This document shows, piece after piece, positions 25,884 to 35,502 of a stretch of 64,000 nt of DNA; positions within the stretch are counted from its first letter, which is position 1, and every line of letters starts with the position of its first letter. Origin of the DNA: an uncultured Pelagibacteraceae bacterium (GTDB lineage Bacteria; Pseudomonadota; Alphaproteobacteria; Pelagibacterales; Pelagibacteraceae); the NCBI GenBank assembly GCA_902537665.1, contig CACBCE010000003.1, positions 58,630 through 122,629 of the forward strand. Reading direction: 5' to 3'. Below the pieces are notes generated by a model. It was not told where the DNA came from. It did no database searches and saw only the letters and a program-made list of their open reading frames with translations. Position numbers and translations under genes: made by a program.

Positions 25884-26543
25884 ATGAAAAAAATACAAAT
25901 TTCCCCCTCGATATTATCTGCTGACTTCAGCCAATTAGGAAATGAAATTAAGAGGCTCGAGGACGCTGGTGCAGATATGATACATGTTGATGTAATGGAT
26001 GGTCATTTCGTTCCAAATTTAACTATTGGACCTCCTGTCATTAAGACTCTTAGAAAGCATTCAGAATTAACCTTTGATGTTCATTTGATGATTTCACCTG
26101 TCCATAAATATATAAAAGATTTTGCAGACGCAGGAGCTGATATAATTACTATACACCCTGAAGCCACTGATAATTTAGCAGAATCAATTAAACATATTAA
26201 AAGTTTTAAAAAAAAGGTTGGTATTTCTCTAAATCCAAATACAGAAGTCAACATAATTGAAAATGAACTAAAAAATGTGGATTTGATTTTAGTCATGAGT
26301 GTTTATCCGGGTTTTGGAGGGCAGAAATTTATTCCTGACGTAATTAAAAAAATTAAACTATTAAAAAAACTTAAAGACGATAAAAATTATGAGTACGATA
26401 TTGAAGTAGATGGTGGAATAAATTTTTCAAATTCAAAAGATGTAATAAATGCAGGTGCAAATATTCTTGTATCAGGAACTACAATATTTAAAGAAAACAA
26501 CGGAAATATTAAAAAGAATATAGAAACACTTAAAGAAGTGTAG
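25884..26543 (+). CDS. rpe: ribulose-phosphate 3-epimerase
   Basis: Rpe interconverts ribulose-5-phosphate and xylulose-5-phosphate in the pentose phosphate pathway. At 219 residues it is full length. The TIM-barrel signatures are intact: PSILSADFSQLG, MIHVDVMDGHFVPN, DVHLMI, SVYPGFGGQKFI and EVDGGINFSN. One base separates it from the heparinase-like gene, which with purH completes a gene order (rpe-heparinase-purH) common in alphaproteobacteria. Confidence 0.97.
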   Translation: MKKIQISPSILSADFSQLGNEIKRLEDAGADMIHVDVMDGHFVPNLTIGPPVIKTLRKHSELTFDVHLMISPVHKYIKDFADAGADIITIHPEATDNLAESIKHIKSFKKKVGISLNPNTEVNIIENELKNVDLILVMSVYPGFGGQKFIPDVIKKIKLLKKLKDDKNYEYDIEVDGGINFSNSKDVINAGANILVSGTTIFKENNGNIKKNIETLKEV

Positions 26544-26544
26544 A

Positions 26545-28170
26545 ATGCTGGTAAATGAATTTTTTGAAACTTTAAATGAGTTTACAGAAATAATAAAAAA
26601 AAAATTCAGAGGTATTTATCAAAAATCAAGTTTATACGAAAAAAAGATTTCTAAAACTTTTAATAATGAGTTTATCTACAAACCAAGTCCTCACTTACTT
26701 TCATCGATAATCAAATATCAAAATAAGAAATATAAAATTGAAGATTTTGAACTGGAGACAGTTTGGAATAGCCAAATTAAATTTAAAGATTTTGAAAAAC
26801 TAAATAATTTTTTTTGGTTTTTTAGTCTTGATTTAAAATCTTCAAAAAAATCAGCTCAAGAAGTAATCTCAAATTGGATTAATAAAAATGATAAATATAA
26901 AAAAGAGAGTTGGGAATTTAATATCACTGCAAAAAGAATAATTTCATGGTTATCTAACCACCAACTTTCCTATAACGAAAGTGATAAAGAATATAGATCA
27001 ATGTTTGATCATATGATTCAAAAACAAACAAATCATTTATTAAATGAAATAAAAAACTCTAAAGATTTAGAAAATAAAATAATTGGTTGCTCTGCAATAA
27101 TTTTAACAGGATTATGTTACAAAATTGAGAAAAATTATTTAAATGTTGGTTTAAATTTTCTGAAGAAAATTACTAATTCCTCAATAGATAACCAAGGTTT
27201 TACAAACTCACGGAACATAAAACAGTTAATATTTTTTTTAAAATATTTTATAATTATTAGAGAATGGTTTAAGGAGTCTCAAATTGAGGTTCCAGAACAT
27301 ATAGAAGAAAATATTTATTATTTAGGACAAAGTTATGCTTTCATAAGACAAAATATAAACGCCGATCTTTTGTTTAATGGTAATAATAAGTCTAATACGC
27401 ATGATTTTGATCATTACCTAAAAAGACTTGGTTATAAATTTAAAAATGAAAATAAAGACTGTGGTGGTTACATAATTTTAAAGAATAAAAAAATTTGCCT
27501 GGCAATGGATGCAGGATCTTCACCAAATCCTAAGTATACTCAAGACTATCAATCAGGCGCACTCTCATTTGAAATAATTTCAAATGGAAGAAAACTTATA
27601 ACCAATTGTGGTTATTATAAAAAAAATAATCAAAATCTTAATGAAATATCAAAATCTTCGGCTGCACACAGTACTTTAATAATTGATGATAATTCCTCGT
27701 GCAAATTTATAAAAAAGGAAGATAAGTTAATTTTAAAATCAGGTTTTAAAATTACACAAAAAAATTCTGTGTTTGAGAAAAATTATTGGAAAATCAATGC
27801 TGCTCATGATGGATATTTTAAAAAATTCAAATCAATTCATGAGAGAAATATTGAATTTTTTCCTGAACAAATGAAATTTGTTGGTAATGATAGGATTATT
27901 AGAAAAAAAAATAATCATAGTTTCAAGTTTGATATTCGATTTCATTTAGAACCAAATATTAAATTAATGAAAACTCAAGATAATAAATCTATTTTGATAG
28001 AATTAGAGGATGAGGGTTGGAAATTTACTTGTGACAATTATGAAATTAATATTGATAATGGATTATACTTCGGTAATAAAAATTCATATATTGAGAACCA
28101 AAATATATTTGTATCTGGAATATTAAATAACAATGAAAAGAACATTAAATGGGAAATTAAAAAGATATAA
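26545..28170 (+). CDS. heparinase II/III family protein
   Basis: A 541-residue protein with the alpha/alpha toroid half (residues 1-300, including WEFNITAKRIISWLSNH) and the beta-sheet heparinase II/III half (SPNPKYTQDYQSGALSFEI, then SSAAHSTLIIDDNSSC with the conserved AHST). Family members are polysaccharide lyases. No signal peptide is visible, and the conserved alphaproteobacterial position between rpe and purH suggests a housekeeping envelope or capsule role rather than feeding. The substrate is unknown. Its last base is the first base of the purH ATG. Confidence 0.85.
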   Translation: MLVNEFFETLNEFTEIIKKKFRGIYQKSSLYEKKISKTFNNEFIYKPSPHLLSSIIKYQNKKYKIEDFELETVWNSQIKFKDFEKLNNFFWFFSLDLKSSKKSAQEVISNWINKNDKYKKESWEFNITAKRIISWLSNHQLSYNESDKEYRSMFDHMIQKQTNHLLNEIKNSKDLENKIIGCSAIILTGLCYKIEKNYLNVGLNFLKKITNSSIDNQGFTNSRNIKQLIFFLKYFIIIREWFKESQIEVPEHIEENIYYLGQSYAFIRQNINADLLFNGNNKSNTHDFDHYLKRLGYKFKNENKDCGGYIILKNKKICLAMDAGSSPNPKYTQDYQSGALSFEIISNGRKLITNCGYYKKNNQNLNEISKSSAAHSTLIIDDNSSCKFIKKEDKLILKSGFKITQKNSVFEKNYWKINAAHDGYFKKFKSIHERNIEFFPEQMKFVGNDRIIRKKNNHSFKFDIRFHLEPNIKLMKTQDNKSILIELEDEGWKFTCDNYEINIDNGLYFGNKNSYIENQNIFVSGILNNNEKNIKWEIKKI

Positions 28171-29705
28171 TGAGAAAAATTAGATCAGCTTTAATATCAT
28201 TATCTGATAAATCTAATCTTAAACCTTTATTGCAAGAATTGAGGAAAAATAATATCAAAATAATTAGTTCTGGTGGAACTTTTAAAGTAATTAAGAAACT
28301 TAAATTCAAATGTTTAGATGTTTCAGATTTTACAGGGTTAAAGGAAATACTTAATGGAAGAGTCAAAACTTTGCACCCAAAAATACATGCTGGTATTTTA
28401 AACAAAAGGAATAACAAATCTCACTTAAGTGATATTAAAAAAAATAATTTTGAGAATATTGATTTAGTAATAGTAAATTTCTATCCATTTGAAAAAACGA
28501 TTAAACAAATAAAAAACCATTCAAAAATAATAGAAAATATTGATGTTGGTGGACCAACTATGGTCAGAGCCGCTGCCAAAAATTATAATGATGTAACTGT
28601 AATAACCTCTACCGATCAATATTCAGAACTTATAAATGAGTTAAAAAAAAATAAAGGTAGTACTTCTCTAAAATTTAGAGAAAAAATGTCTAGATTAGCT
28701 TTTAGCGAGACTGCATATTATGATGCCGTAATTTCAAATTATTTCAATAAATTTAACAATATCAATTTCCCTAAAAGAAATATTCTTTACACTAATTTAA
28801 TAGAAAATCTAAGGTATGGAGAAAATCCTCACCAGTTGGGTGCTTTCTATTCTAAAAATAAAAAAAATAAATTAGACCAAATACATGGAAAAGCTTTGAG
28901 TTATAATAATTACAATGATATTTTGGCTGCAATAACTATCTCAAAATCATTACCAAAAAACATCGGTACAGTTATTGTTAAACATGGAAATCCTTGTGGT
29001 GTCTCAGCTTTGAAAAATAATATAGATAGTTATAAATCTGCCTTAGAGACCGATCCAATAAGTGCATTTGGTGGTATTGTTTCGTGTAACTATAAAGTTA
29101 CTCAAAAACTCGCATTAATGCTGAATAAAATTTTTCTTGAAGTGGTTGTGGCCAATGGTTTTGATAAAAAAGCTCTTAAAATATTAAAATCAAAAAAAAA
29201 TCTTAGGCTGATAAACTCCTCAAAAATTTCATTCAGTGAAGTGTGGAAATCCAACTCTCTAGATAATTTTACACTTATACAATCAGAAGATAAAAAAAAA
29301 TTTTCAAAAAAGGATTTTAAAATTGTTTCGAAAAGACAACCAAGTAAATCACAGCTTGATAATTTAATATTTGCATTTAATGTTTGTCGATACACAAAAT
29401 CAAATGCTATCGTTCTTGCTAGTAATAAATCTACAATTGGCATTGGTTCAGGACAACCTAGTAGATTAGACAGTTGTGAGATTGCAATAAATAAAATGAA
29501 TAAGTTTTCAAAAATCAAAAACGAAATAGTAGCTGCATCAGATGCTTTTTTCCCATTTGTTGACGGAATAGAAAAATTAGTTCAGTCAGGTGCTAGTGCA
29601 ATAGTTCAGCCTGCTGGATCAATAAGAGATAAAGAAATTATAAAATTTGCAAACGAAACAAATACTGTTTTAGTTTTTTCAAAAACTCGCCATTTTAGGC
29701 ATTAG
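28170..29705 (+). CDS. purH: bifunctional AICAR transformylase/IMP cyclohydrolase
   Basis: PurH performs the last two steps of IMP synthesis: formylation of AICAR with 10-formyl-THF and ring closure. At 511 residues it is full length. The N-terminal MGS-like cyclohydrolase domain holds ALISLSDKSNL, SSGGTFKVI and KTLHPKIHAGIL with DVGGPTMVRAAAKN; the C-terminal transformylase holds LRYGENPHQLGAFY, VKHGNPCGVS, DPISAFGGIVS and GIGSGQPSR. It ends RHFRH. The last 11 bases overlap the convergent phhB gene. Confidence 0.97.
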   Translation: MRKIRSALISLSDKSNLKPLLQELRKNNIKIISSGGTFKVIKKLKFKCLDVSDFTGLKEILNGRVKTLHPKIHAGILNKRNNKSHLSDIKKNNFENIDLVIVNFYPFEKTIKQIKNHSKIIENIDVGGPTMVRAAAKNYNDVTVITSTDQYSELINELKKNKGSTSLKFREKMSRLAFSETAYYDAVISNYFNKFNNINFPKRNILYTNLIENLRYGENPHQLGAFYSKNKKNKLDQIHGKALSYNNYNDILAAITISKSLPKNIGTVIVKHGNPCGVSALKNNIDSYKSALETDPISAFGGIVSCNYKVTQKLALMLNKIFLEVVVANGFDKKALKILKSKKNLRLINSSKISFSEVWKSNSLDNFTLIQSEDKKKFSKKDFKIVSKRQPSKSQLDNLIFAFNVCRYTKSNAIVLASNKSTIGIGSGQPSRLDSCEIAINKMNKFSKIKNEIVAASDAFFPFVDGIEKLVQSGASAIVQPAGSIRDKEIIKFANETNTVLVFSKTRHFRH

Positions 29706-30039
29706 TTATATTGTCAATTTTAGCAGCTAATATAAAATCGTTTTCAGACAAACCCTCTATGGCATGAGTTGTAATATTAATCTTAGCATAACCCCATCCA
29801 AAAACAATATCTGGATGATGACCCTCTTCCTCAGAAACTTTTCCAACTTCGTTGACAAATTTTTGACTTTCTAAAAAATTTTTAAAATCGAATTTTTTTT
29901 CTAAAAAATAAACTTTTTTATCGTTTTGGATAATTTTCCAGCCATCAACTTTTTTTTGATATTTATGAATTTCAGAAATATCAAAAGCTTTAACGCCTCC
30001 CTCACATGGTACACATTTTTTATCTAATAAATTGCTCAT
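29695..30039 (-). CDS. phhB: pterin-4a-carbinolamine dehydratase
   Basis: A 114-residue PCD/DCoH fold protein. The family core is visible: VDGWKIIQNDKKVYFLEKKFDFKNF, KVSEEEGHHPDIVFGWGYAKINITTH and the end LSENDFILAAKIDNI. The catalytic histidine pair in EGHHPD is intact. The enzyme dehydrates 4a-hydroxy-tetrahydrobiopterin after aromatic amino acid hydroxylation; no hydroxylase is in the window, so another pterin-related role is possible. An extra N-terminal CVPCEGG segment carries two cysteines. It is convergent with purH. Confidence 0.9.
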   Translation of the reverse strand: MSNLLDKKCVPCEGGVKAFDISEIHKYQKKVDGWKIIQNDKKVYFLEKKFDFKNFLESQKFVNEVGKVSEEEGHHPDIVFGWGYAKINITTHAIEGLSENDFILAAKIDNITNA

Positions 30040-30049
30040 ATTTTAAAAA

Positions 30050-30124
30050 TGGAGCGGGCAAAGGGGGTCGAACCCTCGACCTTCTCGTTGGCAACGAGAC
30101 GCTCTACCACTGAGCTATGCCCGC
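30050..30124 (-). tRNA. tRNA-Gly(GCC)
   Basis: Complement reads GCGGGCA acceptor, GCTCAGTGGTAGAGC D-arm, then TCTCG-TTGCCAA-CGAGA with anticodon GCC, a variable loop AGGTC, GAGGGTTCGACCCCCTT T-arm and TGCCCGC closing the acceptor. The discriminator is T and CCA is encoded (30050-30052). All stems pair well. It lies between phhB and the sulfotransferase gene, on the same strand as both, with its own promoter upstream. Confidence 0.97.
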
Positions 30125-30135
30125 AAAACCAAATT

Positions 30136-30164
30136 AATATAAAGAATGTAAATTATAATTTCAA
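30136..30164 (-). promoter_or_regulatory. sigma-70 type promoter of tRNA-Gly
   Basis: On the minus strand TTGAAA (30159-30164) is followed after 17 bases by TATATT (30136-30141). Expected transcription would start a few bases before the tRNA 5' end at 30124. It lies just after the stop codon of the sulfotransferase gene. Confidence 0.7.
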
Positions 30165-30174
30165 GAAATTTCAA

Positions 30175-31026
30175 TTATTGATAATTCAATTCGATTAAAT
30201 TTCTTTTAAAAATATCATTTAATTTTTGAATAAATCTATCATCAAAATTTTTCTGCCAATCATTTTTGGGACCCAAGTGAAAAAAAGGTATGTTTTTTTT
30301 ATTTTCACGAGCAATAATCGACTCGCTAAAACCATTGTTATCTTCTATTTTTTTTAAATTTTCAAAGGATGTACTTTGTACTGAATTTTTAGCTTTCTCT
30401 CTACTAAATCCATTTTTATTATTTGTTAATTTATCTATAAATTCTACTATCTCCTTGAATACAAAAAAAGTCTCCTTTAAAAGATCCTCATATCTAAGGA
30501 ATTTAACAGGTATTAGCTTATTATTTTGCCAAGATTGATAATTTTTTTCCCATGAGCTAATAAATTGGTAATCACTAAAATCTTTTTTTTTTTTAAAATC
30601 ATAAATATAATTACTTTCATTTTGCATCACACTCAAAGCTTTATCATGATTAATTTGAAAATGTCTTGACATAGAGTCAAGAACATTTCTGGGGTCTCTA
30701 ACTATATATATTCCACCAAGTGTATTTTTACGATTTGTAAAATCATTCTGACCAAGTTTTACTAAAGCATTGTGTGTTTTTAAAAATTTGATTTTATTAT
30801 CTATATTAATTCTTTCTTGAGCTTCAACCCAGTATTTTACTGTATCTCCAGGTTTTTCTAAATTATAATCAAAATCTTTTAGATATTTTTTAGTTGGAAA
30901 TTGCTGAATATTTTGTAATTGTTTATCTCCCAAAAAAAGACCGTCATTTGTATAATAGTAAGCACTTATTAGTGATCTTAACCATGTGTTTCCATTTTTT
31001 GGATATGATGATAGCCAAATAATCAT
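30175..31026 (-). CDS. PAPS-type sulfotransferase domain protein
   Basis: A 283-residue cytoplasmic protein of the Sulfotransferase_1 type. The 5'-phosphosulfate loop is SSYPKNGNTWLRSLI near the start, and the 3'-phosphate motif is GGIYIVRDPRNVLDSMSRH with Arg and the downstream Ser. A late KNDWQKNF segment resembles the family's RKG/WKN end. Typical donor is PAPS; the acceptor is unknown, perhaps a surface glycan. It is followed by the tRNA-Gly promoter. Assimilatory sulfate reduction is lacking in SAR11, which makes the donor source puzzling. Confidence 0.85.
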   Translation of the reverse strand: MIIWLSSYPKNGNTWLRSLISAYYYTNDGLFLGDKQLQNIQQFPTKKYLKDFDYNLEKPGDTVKYWVEAQERINIDNKIKFLKTHNALVKLGQNDFTNRKNTLGGIYIVRDPRNVLDSMSRHFQINHDKALSVMQNESNYIYDFKKKKDFSDYQFISSWEKNYQSWQNNKLIPVKFLRYEDLLKETFFVFKEIVEFIDKLTNNKNGFSREKAKNSVQSTSFENLKKIEDNNGFSESIIARENKKNIPFFHLGPKNDWQKNFDDRFIQKLNDIFKRNLIELNYQ

Positions 31027-31077
31027 ATATTTAATCTTTTAAATACTTTTATTATTATTATATAGTTTATTTTAATT

Positions 31078-31719
31078 ATGAAACTTCCAAAAATTATACC
31101 TATTTTCCCCTTGAGCAATTTTATTGTTTTTCCAAAAACCGCGGTGCCTTTAAACATTTTCGAACCTAGATATTTAGAAATGGTTAATGAAAGTATGAAG
31201 GCAGAAAAATTCATTGGAATGGTTCAACCCAAAACTATGAAAAATTTCGATAACACAAAATTACCTATTCTTCATAAAATTGGCTGTTTAGGGAAAATAA
31301 ATAGCTTTAAAGAGACTGATGATGGGCGTTATCTAATTGAGTTAAAAGGCTTAATCAGGTTTAAAATTATCAACGAAATCAATAATAATAAAAATTACAG
31401 AGAAGTCGAAGTCAATTTTGATGATTACTTACATGATCTAGATGAAAAAAAAGAAGATCTTAAATTTTCAGATTTAGAACTTATTTTCAAAGATTTTAAA
31501 TCATTGTTTGAAAAAAGGGGTTTCATTATTAATTGGAAGGCTTTAGAAAAACAAAGTTTAGATGAGACTATTAATGCATTAGCAATGACCTCACCTTTCA
31601 GTTTAGAGGAAAAGCAAGTTCTATTAGAAGCTAAGAATTTAAATGCTAGAAAAACAAAAATTGCAGAAATACTAAATACTTACACATACGATCAATTTGA
31701 CAACAATACACTGCAATAA
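31078..31719 (+). CDS. Lon-protease N-terminal-domain (substrate-binding) protein
   Basis: A 213-residue stand-alone Lon N-terminal domain. The start IPIFPLSNFIVFPKTAVPLNIFEPRYLEMV is the hallmark, followed by KIGCLGKINSFKETDDGRYLIELKGLIRF. The C-terminal helical half has LEEKQVLLEAKNLNARKTKIAEIL. There is no ATPase or protease domain. Such proteins are common in alphaproteobacteria; function is unproven. It is divergent from the sulfotransferase and convergent with the ubiquinone hydroxylase gene after one base. Confidence 0.92.
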   Translation: MKLPKIIPIFPLSNFIVFPKTAVPLNIFEPRYLEMVNESMKAEKFIGMVQPKTMKNFDNTKLPILHKIGCLGKINSFKETDDGRYLIELKGLIRFKIINEINNNKNYREVEVNFDDYLHDLDEKKEDLKFSDLELIFKDFKSLFEKRGFIINWKALEKQSLDETINALAMTSPFSLEEKQVLLEAKNLNARKTKIAEILNTYTYDQFDNNTLQ

Positions 31720-31720
31720 A

Positions 31721-32803
31721 TTATATTTGCAAACCTTCATCAGCAATCTTTTTTAAAAATTTATTTACTAATTTATTTTTACCGATTAATTTTACAGATC
31801 TATCAATAAAATCACCCTTGATTTTATTTTTAAAATTAAAACTTTCATAAATAAAATTAATTCCTTCAGAAAAAATTAAATTATTACTCTTAACTTTTTT
31901 TTGAAATTCAATACAGACACTCTGATCTAATGGTAAACCAAGTTCAATTCTGCTGGTGATTATTTCTAATAAATTTTTAACATCTCTTAAAGTCATATTA
32001 AAACCTTGTCCAGCTAGAGGATGTAATTTGTGAAGTATATCACCAAAGGCCAATATATTATTTTTGTAGTATTTTCTTAAATTTGATGATTTTAAATCAA
32101 ATCTAGAAACTTTATTAATTTTTTTTATTTGATAATTCAAATTAAATTTCATTATTGAATTTTTTATATCAAATGCATTATCAAATTTTTTCTTCTGCAC
32201 AGAGTATACAATAGATGTTCTTTTATTTGATACCGGTAAAAATGCAATTGGTCCTCTTTTTGTAAATATCTGAATTGCTACATCATTTGATGGTAAAGTT
32301 TTGTGGTCAATTAATGTTGTATAAGCAATACTTTCATATTTTTTTTCAAATTTTTGAGAAAAAAATTTTTTTGTAATTTCATTTTCCTGATCACAATTAA
32401 TCAGTAAATCGCAATTTATATTATTTAGATTATTATAACTGATAATATTTTTATATTTAAAAAATTTGTTATTTTTAAGTTCAGCAATTAATTGATTAAA
32501 TATTTTATGATTTTCTACAATTGAAAATAAATTTTCACTTTGATTTCCAAATCCAATAATTTCTTTATTATTAGAGTTTTCTGAATAAATTTTTATTTTT
32601 TTGATTGGCCACAAAAACTTGCTAATATTTGATATATTTTTGTTAAAATAATCAACGTTTGATTTTGAAATTCCTATCGTTCTTGTTTTATCTACGATAA
32701 TTTTCTTATCTTTATAAAAAATATCTACAAATATATGTTGATTAATTAAAGCTTTTGCTAAAACCAGGCAAGTCAAGTTATTTCCAATTATTCCAACTTT
32801 CAT
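31721..32803 (-). CDS. FAD-dependent monooxygenase of the UbiH/COQ6 family (ubiquinone synthesis)
   Basis: A 360-residue flavoprotein after start correction. The track ORF begins at 32842, but the Rossmann start MKVGIIGNNLTCLVLAKAL is its residue 14, so I use 32803. The FAD motif is degenerate (GIIGNN instead of GGGIAG). The second motif FGDILHKLHPLAGQGFNMTLRDV is clear and typical of UbiH/UbiF/UbiI/COQ6 ring hydroxylases. It probably hydroxylates the ubiquinone ring at the membrane. The paralogue cannot be decided from sequence alone. It is divergent from ftsK with a 30-base gap. Confidence 0.85.
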   Translation of the reverse strand: MKVGIIGNNLTCLVLAKALINQHIFVDIFYKDKKIIVDKTRTIGISKSNVDYFNKNISNISKFLWPIKKIKIYSENSNNKEIIGFGNQSENLFSIVENHKIFNQLIAELKNNKFFKYKNIISYNNLNNINCDLLINCDQENEITKKFFSQKFEKKYESIAYTTLIDHKTLPSNDVAIQIFTKRGPIAFLPVSNKRTSIVYSVQKKKFDNAFDIKNSIMKFNLNYQIKKINKVSRFDLKSSNLRKYYKNNILAFGDILHKLHPLAGQGFNMTLRDVKNLLEIITSRIELGLPLDQSVCIEFQKKVKSNNLIFSEGINFIYESFNFKNKIKGDFIDRSVKLIGKNKLVNKFLKKIADEGLQI

Positions 32804-32833
32804 AATAAATTTAATTTTAACAAGAAAAATTAG

Positions 32834-34954
32834 ATGATACAAAGTGATATATTTGATTCAATCAATATGAATATAAAGAAAATTACGAATTCAATATTGC
32901 TTTTTGTTGCAAAAAGATTGGCAGAAATATTCGGAATTTTAGTCTTAGTTTCGGGTATTCTTTTATTAATCTCTCTAATATCCTATTCTCCAGAGGATCC
33001 CAATTTTATATTTCCAGAAAATACAGATATAAAAAATATGCTTGGCTTTAGAGGTAGCTATATTTCTGATCTTTTTTTTCAATCAATTGGTTTAATTTCT
33101 TATTTATTTTCTATAACGCTGATATTTACAGGATTAAATATAACTTTATCAAAAGATCTTTTTTTAATTACTGAAAGCATTTTTTTTTCGATTTTATACT
33201 TGGTATTAGGCTCGTCATTTTTCAATTATTTTTACGATAGTGCTTTTGCACTTTTTATAAATGGCAATGGAGGGTTTGTTGGAGGTTACGTAAATGAAAG
33301 TCTATTAAGTAAAATAATTACTCTCAATGTTAGTATTTCTTTCTACTTTTTAATCGTCCTTATAATTATTTTTTTTTTATTAAGTATAAATTTCAATTTG
33401 AAGAAATTTTTTAATATTTTAAAAAAAATAAGTTCTTTATTCTCAAAGAAAGAACAAAACTACACTGATAAAAGTGAAGTAATAAATGAATATATCCCAC
33501 AAGAGGAAATTAAAAATCTTATTCAAGAAGATTTACCTTTTATAAAAGCTGATGAGATTAGAAAAACAGAAAAATTGAAATTTAAGTTACCCAGTTTAGA
33601 ATTGCTAAAAATTCCATCAAAAAAAGAAAGAGAGAATTCTGGAAAAAATCAATCAAGTAATCCTGAATTTTTAGAAAAAATTTTATTAGATTTTGGAGTT
33701 AATGGAAAAATAAAAAAAGTAAGTCATGGTCCTGTTGTCACTCTGAATGAATTTGAGCCTGCTGCTGGTGTTAAAGTTTCAAAAATAATTAATCTGTCCG
33801 ATGATATTGCTAGAAATACTAGCTCTGAGTCAGCTAGAATTTCTACTATTCCAGGAAGTAATACTCTTGGTATTGAATTACCAAATTCATTAAGAGAGAA
33901 TGTTTACTTAAGCGAAATATTGAATAGTCCTGACTTCAAAAAAAAAGAAATAAAATTACCGATTGCTTTAGGAAAAAGTATTTCTGGAAATCCTATTGTA
34001 AGTGATTTATCCACGATGCCTCATTTATTGATTGCGGGAACGACTGGCTCGGGTAAATCTGTTTGTATTAATACAATAATTTTATCTTTACTCTATCGCC
34101 ATACTCCTGAAAAGTGTAAGTTTATTTTAATAGATCCAAAAATGCTTGAGCTTTCAACTTATGAAGGTGTGCCACATCTATTATGTCCTGTAATTACTGA
34201 GGCAAAAAAAGCAGCATCAGTTTTAGGTTGGGTGGTTAAAGAAATGGAGAGTAGATATAGGCTCATGACAAAAGAAGGTGTTAGAAATATTGATGGTTAT
34301 AACGCAAAACATAAACTTCCAATGCCGTATATAGTAGTGGTTGTTGATGAAATGTCAGATTTAATGCTGGTAGCAGGAAAAGAAATTGAGAATTATATTC
34401 AGAAACTTTCACAAATGGCAAGAGCAGCTGGAATACATATTATTATGGCTACCCAAAGACCCAGTGTGGATGTAATAACTGGAACTATAAAAGCAAATTT
34501 TCCAACACGTATATCATTCCAAGTTACATCTAAAATTGACAGCAGAACAATCTTAGGTGAACAAGGTGCCGAACAATTACTTGGAAAAGGTGATATGTTA
34601 TATATGTCTTCTGCTAATAAAATTGTTAGAATACATGCGCCATTTGTATCTGACGATGAGATTGAAAAAATTAATAATTCATTAACATCTCAAGCAGAAC
34701 CTGATTACGTCGATGAAATACTCAATTTTGCAGATGAAAAAGAAATTAGTGATGGATCAAAAAAAGTAAGTGACAAAGATGAACTTTATCAAACAGCTGT
34801 AGAGATAATTAAATCTGAGGGAAAAGCATCAACATCTTTTTTACAAAGGAAACTCCAAATTGGATATAATAGAGCTGCGAGAATAATTGATATGATGGAG
34901 GAAGAAGGAGTTATTAGTAAAGCCAACCATGTAGGCAAACGTGACGTTCTTTGA
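32834..34954 (+). CDS. ftsK: DNA translocase FtsK
   Basis: FtsK pumps DNA at the division septum and helps resolve chromosome dimers. The N-terminus has four membrane segments (about 28-53, 78-100, 110-130, 165-188), then a short charged linker (about 190-270), far shorter than in E. coli. The motor domain holds LLIAGTTGSGKSVCIN (Walker A), YIVVVVDEMSDLML (Walker B) and ATQRPSVDVITG. The C-terminal gamma winged helix (TSFLQRKLQIGYNRAARIID) binds polar sequences. The total of 706 residues is short. An alternative start is Met12 at 32867. lolA overlaps the stop. Confidence 0.96.
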   Translation: MIQSDIFDSINMNIKKITNSILLFVAKRLAEIFGILVLVSGILLLISLISYSPEDPNFIFPENTDIKNMLGFRGSYISDLFFQSIGLISYLFSITLIFTGLNITLSKDLFLITESIFFSILYLVLGSSFFNYFYDSAFALFINGNGGFVGGYVNESLLSKIITLNVSISFYFLIVLIIIFFLLSINFNLKKFFNILKKISSLFSKKEQNYTDKSEVINEYIPQEEIKNLIQEDLPFIKADEIRKTEKLKFKLPSLELLKIPSKKERENSGKNQSSNPEFLEKILLDFGVNGKIKKVSHGPVVTLNEFEPAAGVKVSKIINLSDDIARNTSSESARISTIPGSNTLGIELPNSLRENVYLSEILNSPDFKKKEIKLPIALGKSISGNPIVSDLSTMPHLLIAGTTGSGKSVCINTIILSLLYRHTPEKCKFILIDPKMLELSTYEGVPHLLCPVITEAKKAASVLGWVVKEMESRYRLMTKEGVRNIDGYNAKHKLPMPYIVVVVDEMSDLMLVAGKEIENYIQKLSQMARAAGIHIIMATQRPSVDVITGTIKANFPTRISFQVTSKIDSRTILGEQGAEQLLGKGDMLYMSSANKIVRIHAPFVSDDEIEKINNSLTSQAEPDYVDEILNFADEKEISDGSKKVSDKDELYQTAVEIIKSEGKASTSFLQRKLQIGYNRAARIIDMMEEEGVISKANHVGKRDVL

Positions 34955-35502
34955 TGAAAAATAAATTTTTTTTTTTATTTTTTTTATTTTCAATCGCTGA
35001 GGCTTCAGCAAACATCAAAGAAAAAATTATTCGAAATCTTGAAAATACTAATAATTTAACATTCAATTTTGAACAAAATATAAAAGGTAAGACAGAAAAT
35101 GGTCACTGTGCTCTTTCATACCCACAAAAAATATTTTGTAAATATAATTTAAAAAATGGTAAAATTTTAGTTTCCAATGGTAAATCCATAGTCATAAAAA
35201 CTAACAATAGCTATTATCTATATCCACTTGAACGGACACCATTGAATCTAATATTAGATAAAAAATTTTTAGTTAACAGAATTGAAAATTTAGATGAAAG
35301 AATTTTAGATGACAAATTTGTAAATTTTAAATTTTTTGAAAAAGATTTTGAGGTAAATATTTTCTTTGATTATAACAGTCTTGATTTGGTTGGTTGGCAA
35401 ACAACGGACATTTATCAAAATCTTAGTATCACTTTTTTAGACTCAGTTAAAAAAAATCAAAAATTAAACAGTAATTTATTTGTTTTACCTAAACAAAATT
35501 AA
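34954..35502 (+). CDS. lolA: outer-membrane lipoprotein carrier protein LolA
   Basis: LolA ferries lipoproteins across the periplasm to the outer membrane. I start it at ATG 34954, which shares a base with the ftsK TGA; the track used a TTG one codon earlier. Signal peptide ends near residue 20 (EASANI). The mature part holds FNFEQNIKGKTENGHCAL, FCKYNLKNGKILVSNGKSIVI and YYLYPLERTPL, which fit the LolA beta-sheet. The mature protein of about 160 residues is a little shorter than E. coli LolA. ftsK-lolA is a common gene pair. It is convergent with the GNAT gene, overlapping four bases. Confidence 0.9.
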   Translation: MKNKFFFLFFLFSIAEASANIKEKIIRNLENTNNLTFNFEQNIKGKTENGHCALSYPQKIFCKYNLKNGKILVSNGKSIVIKTNNSYYLYPLERTPLNLILDKKFLVNRIENLDERILDDKFVNFKFFEKDFEVNIFFDYNSLDLVGWQTTDIYQNLSITFLDSVKKNQKLNSNLFVLPKQN

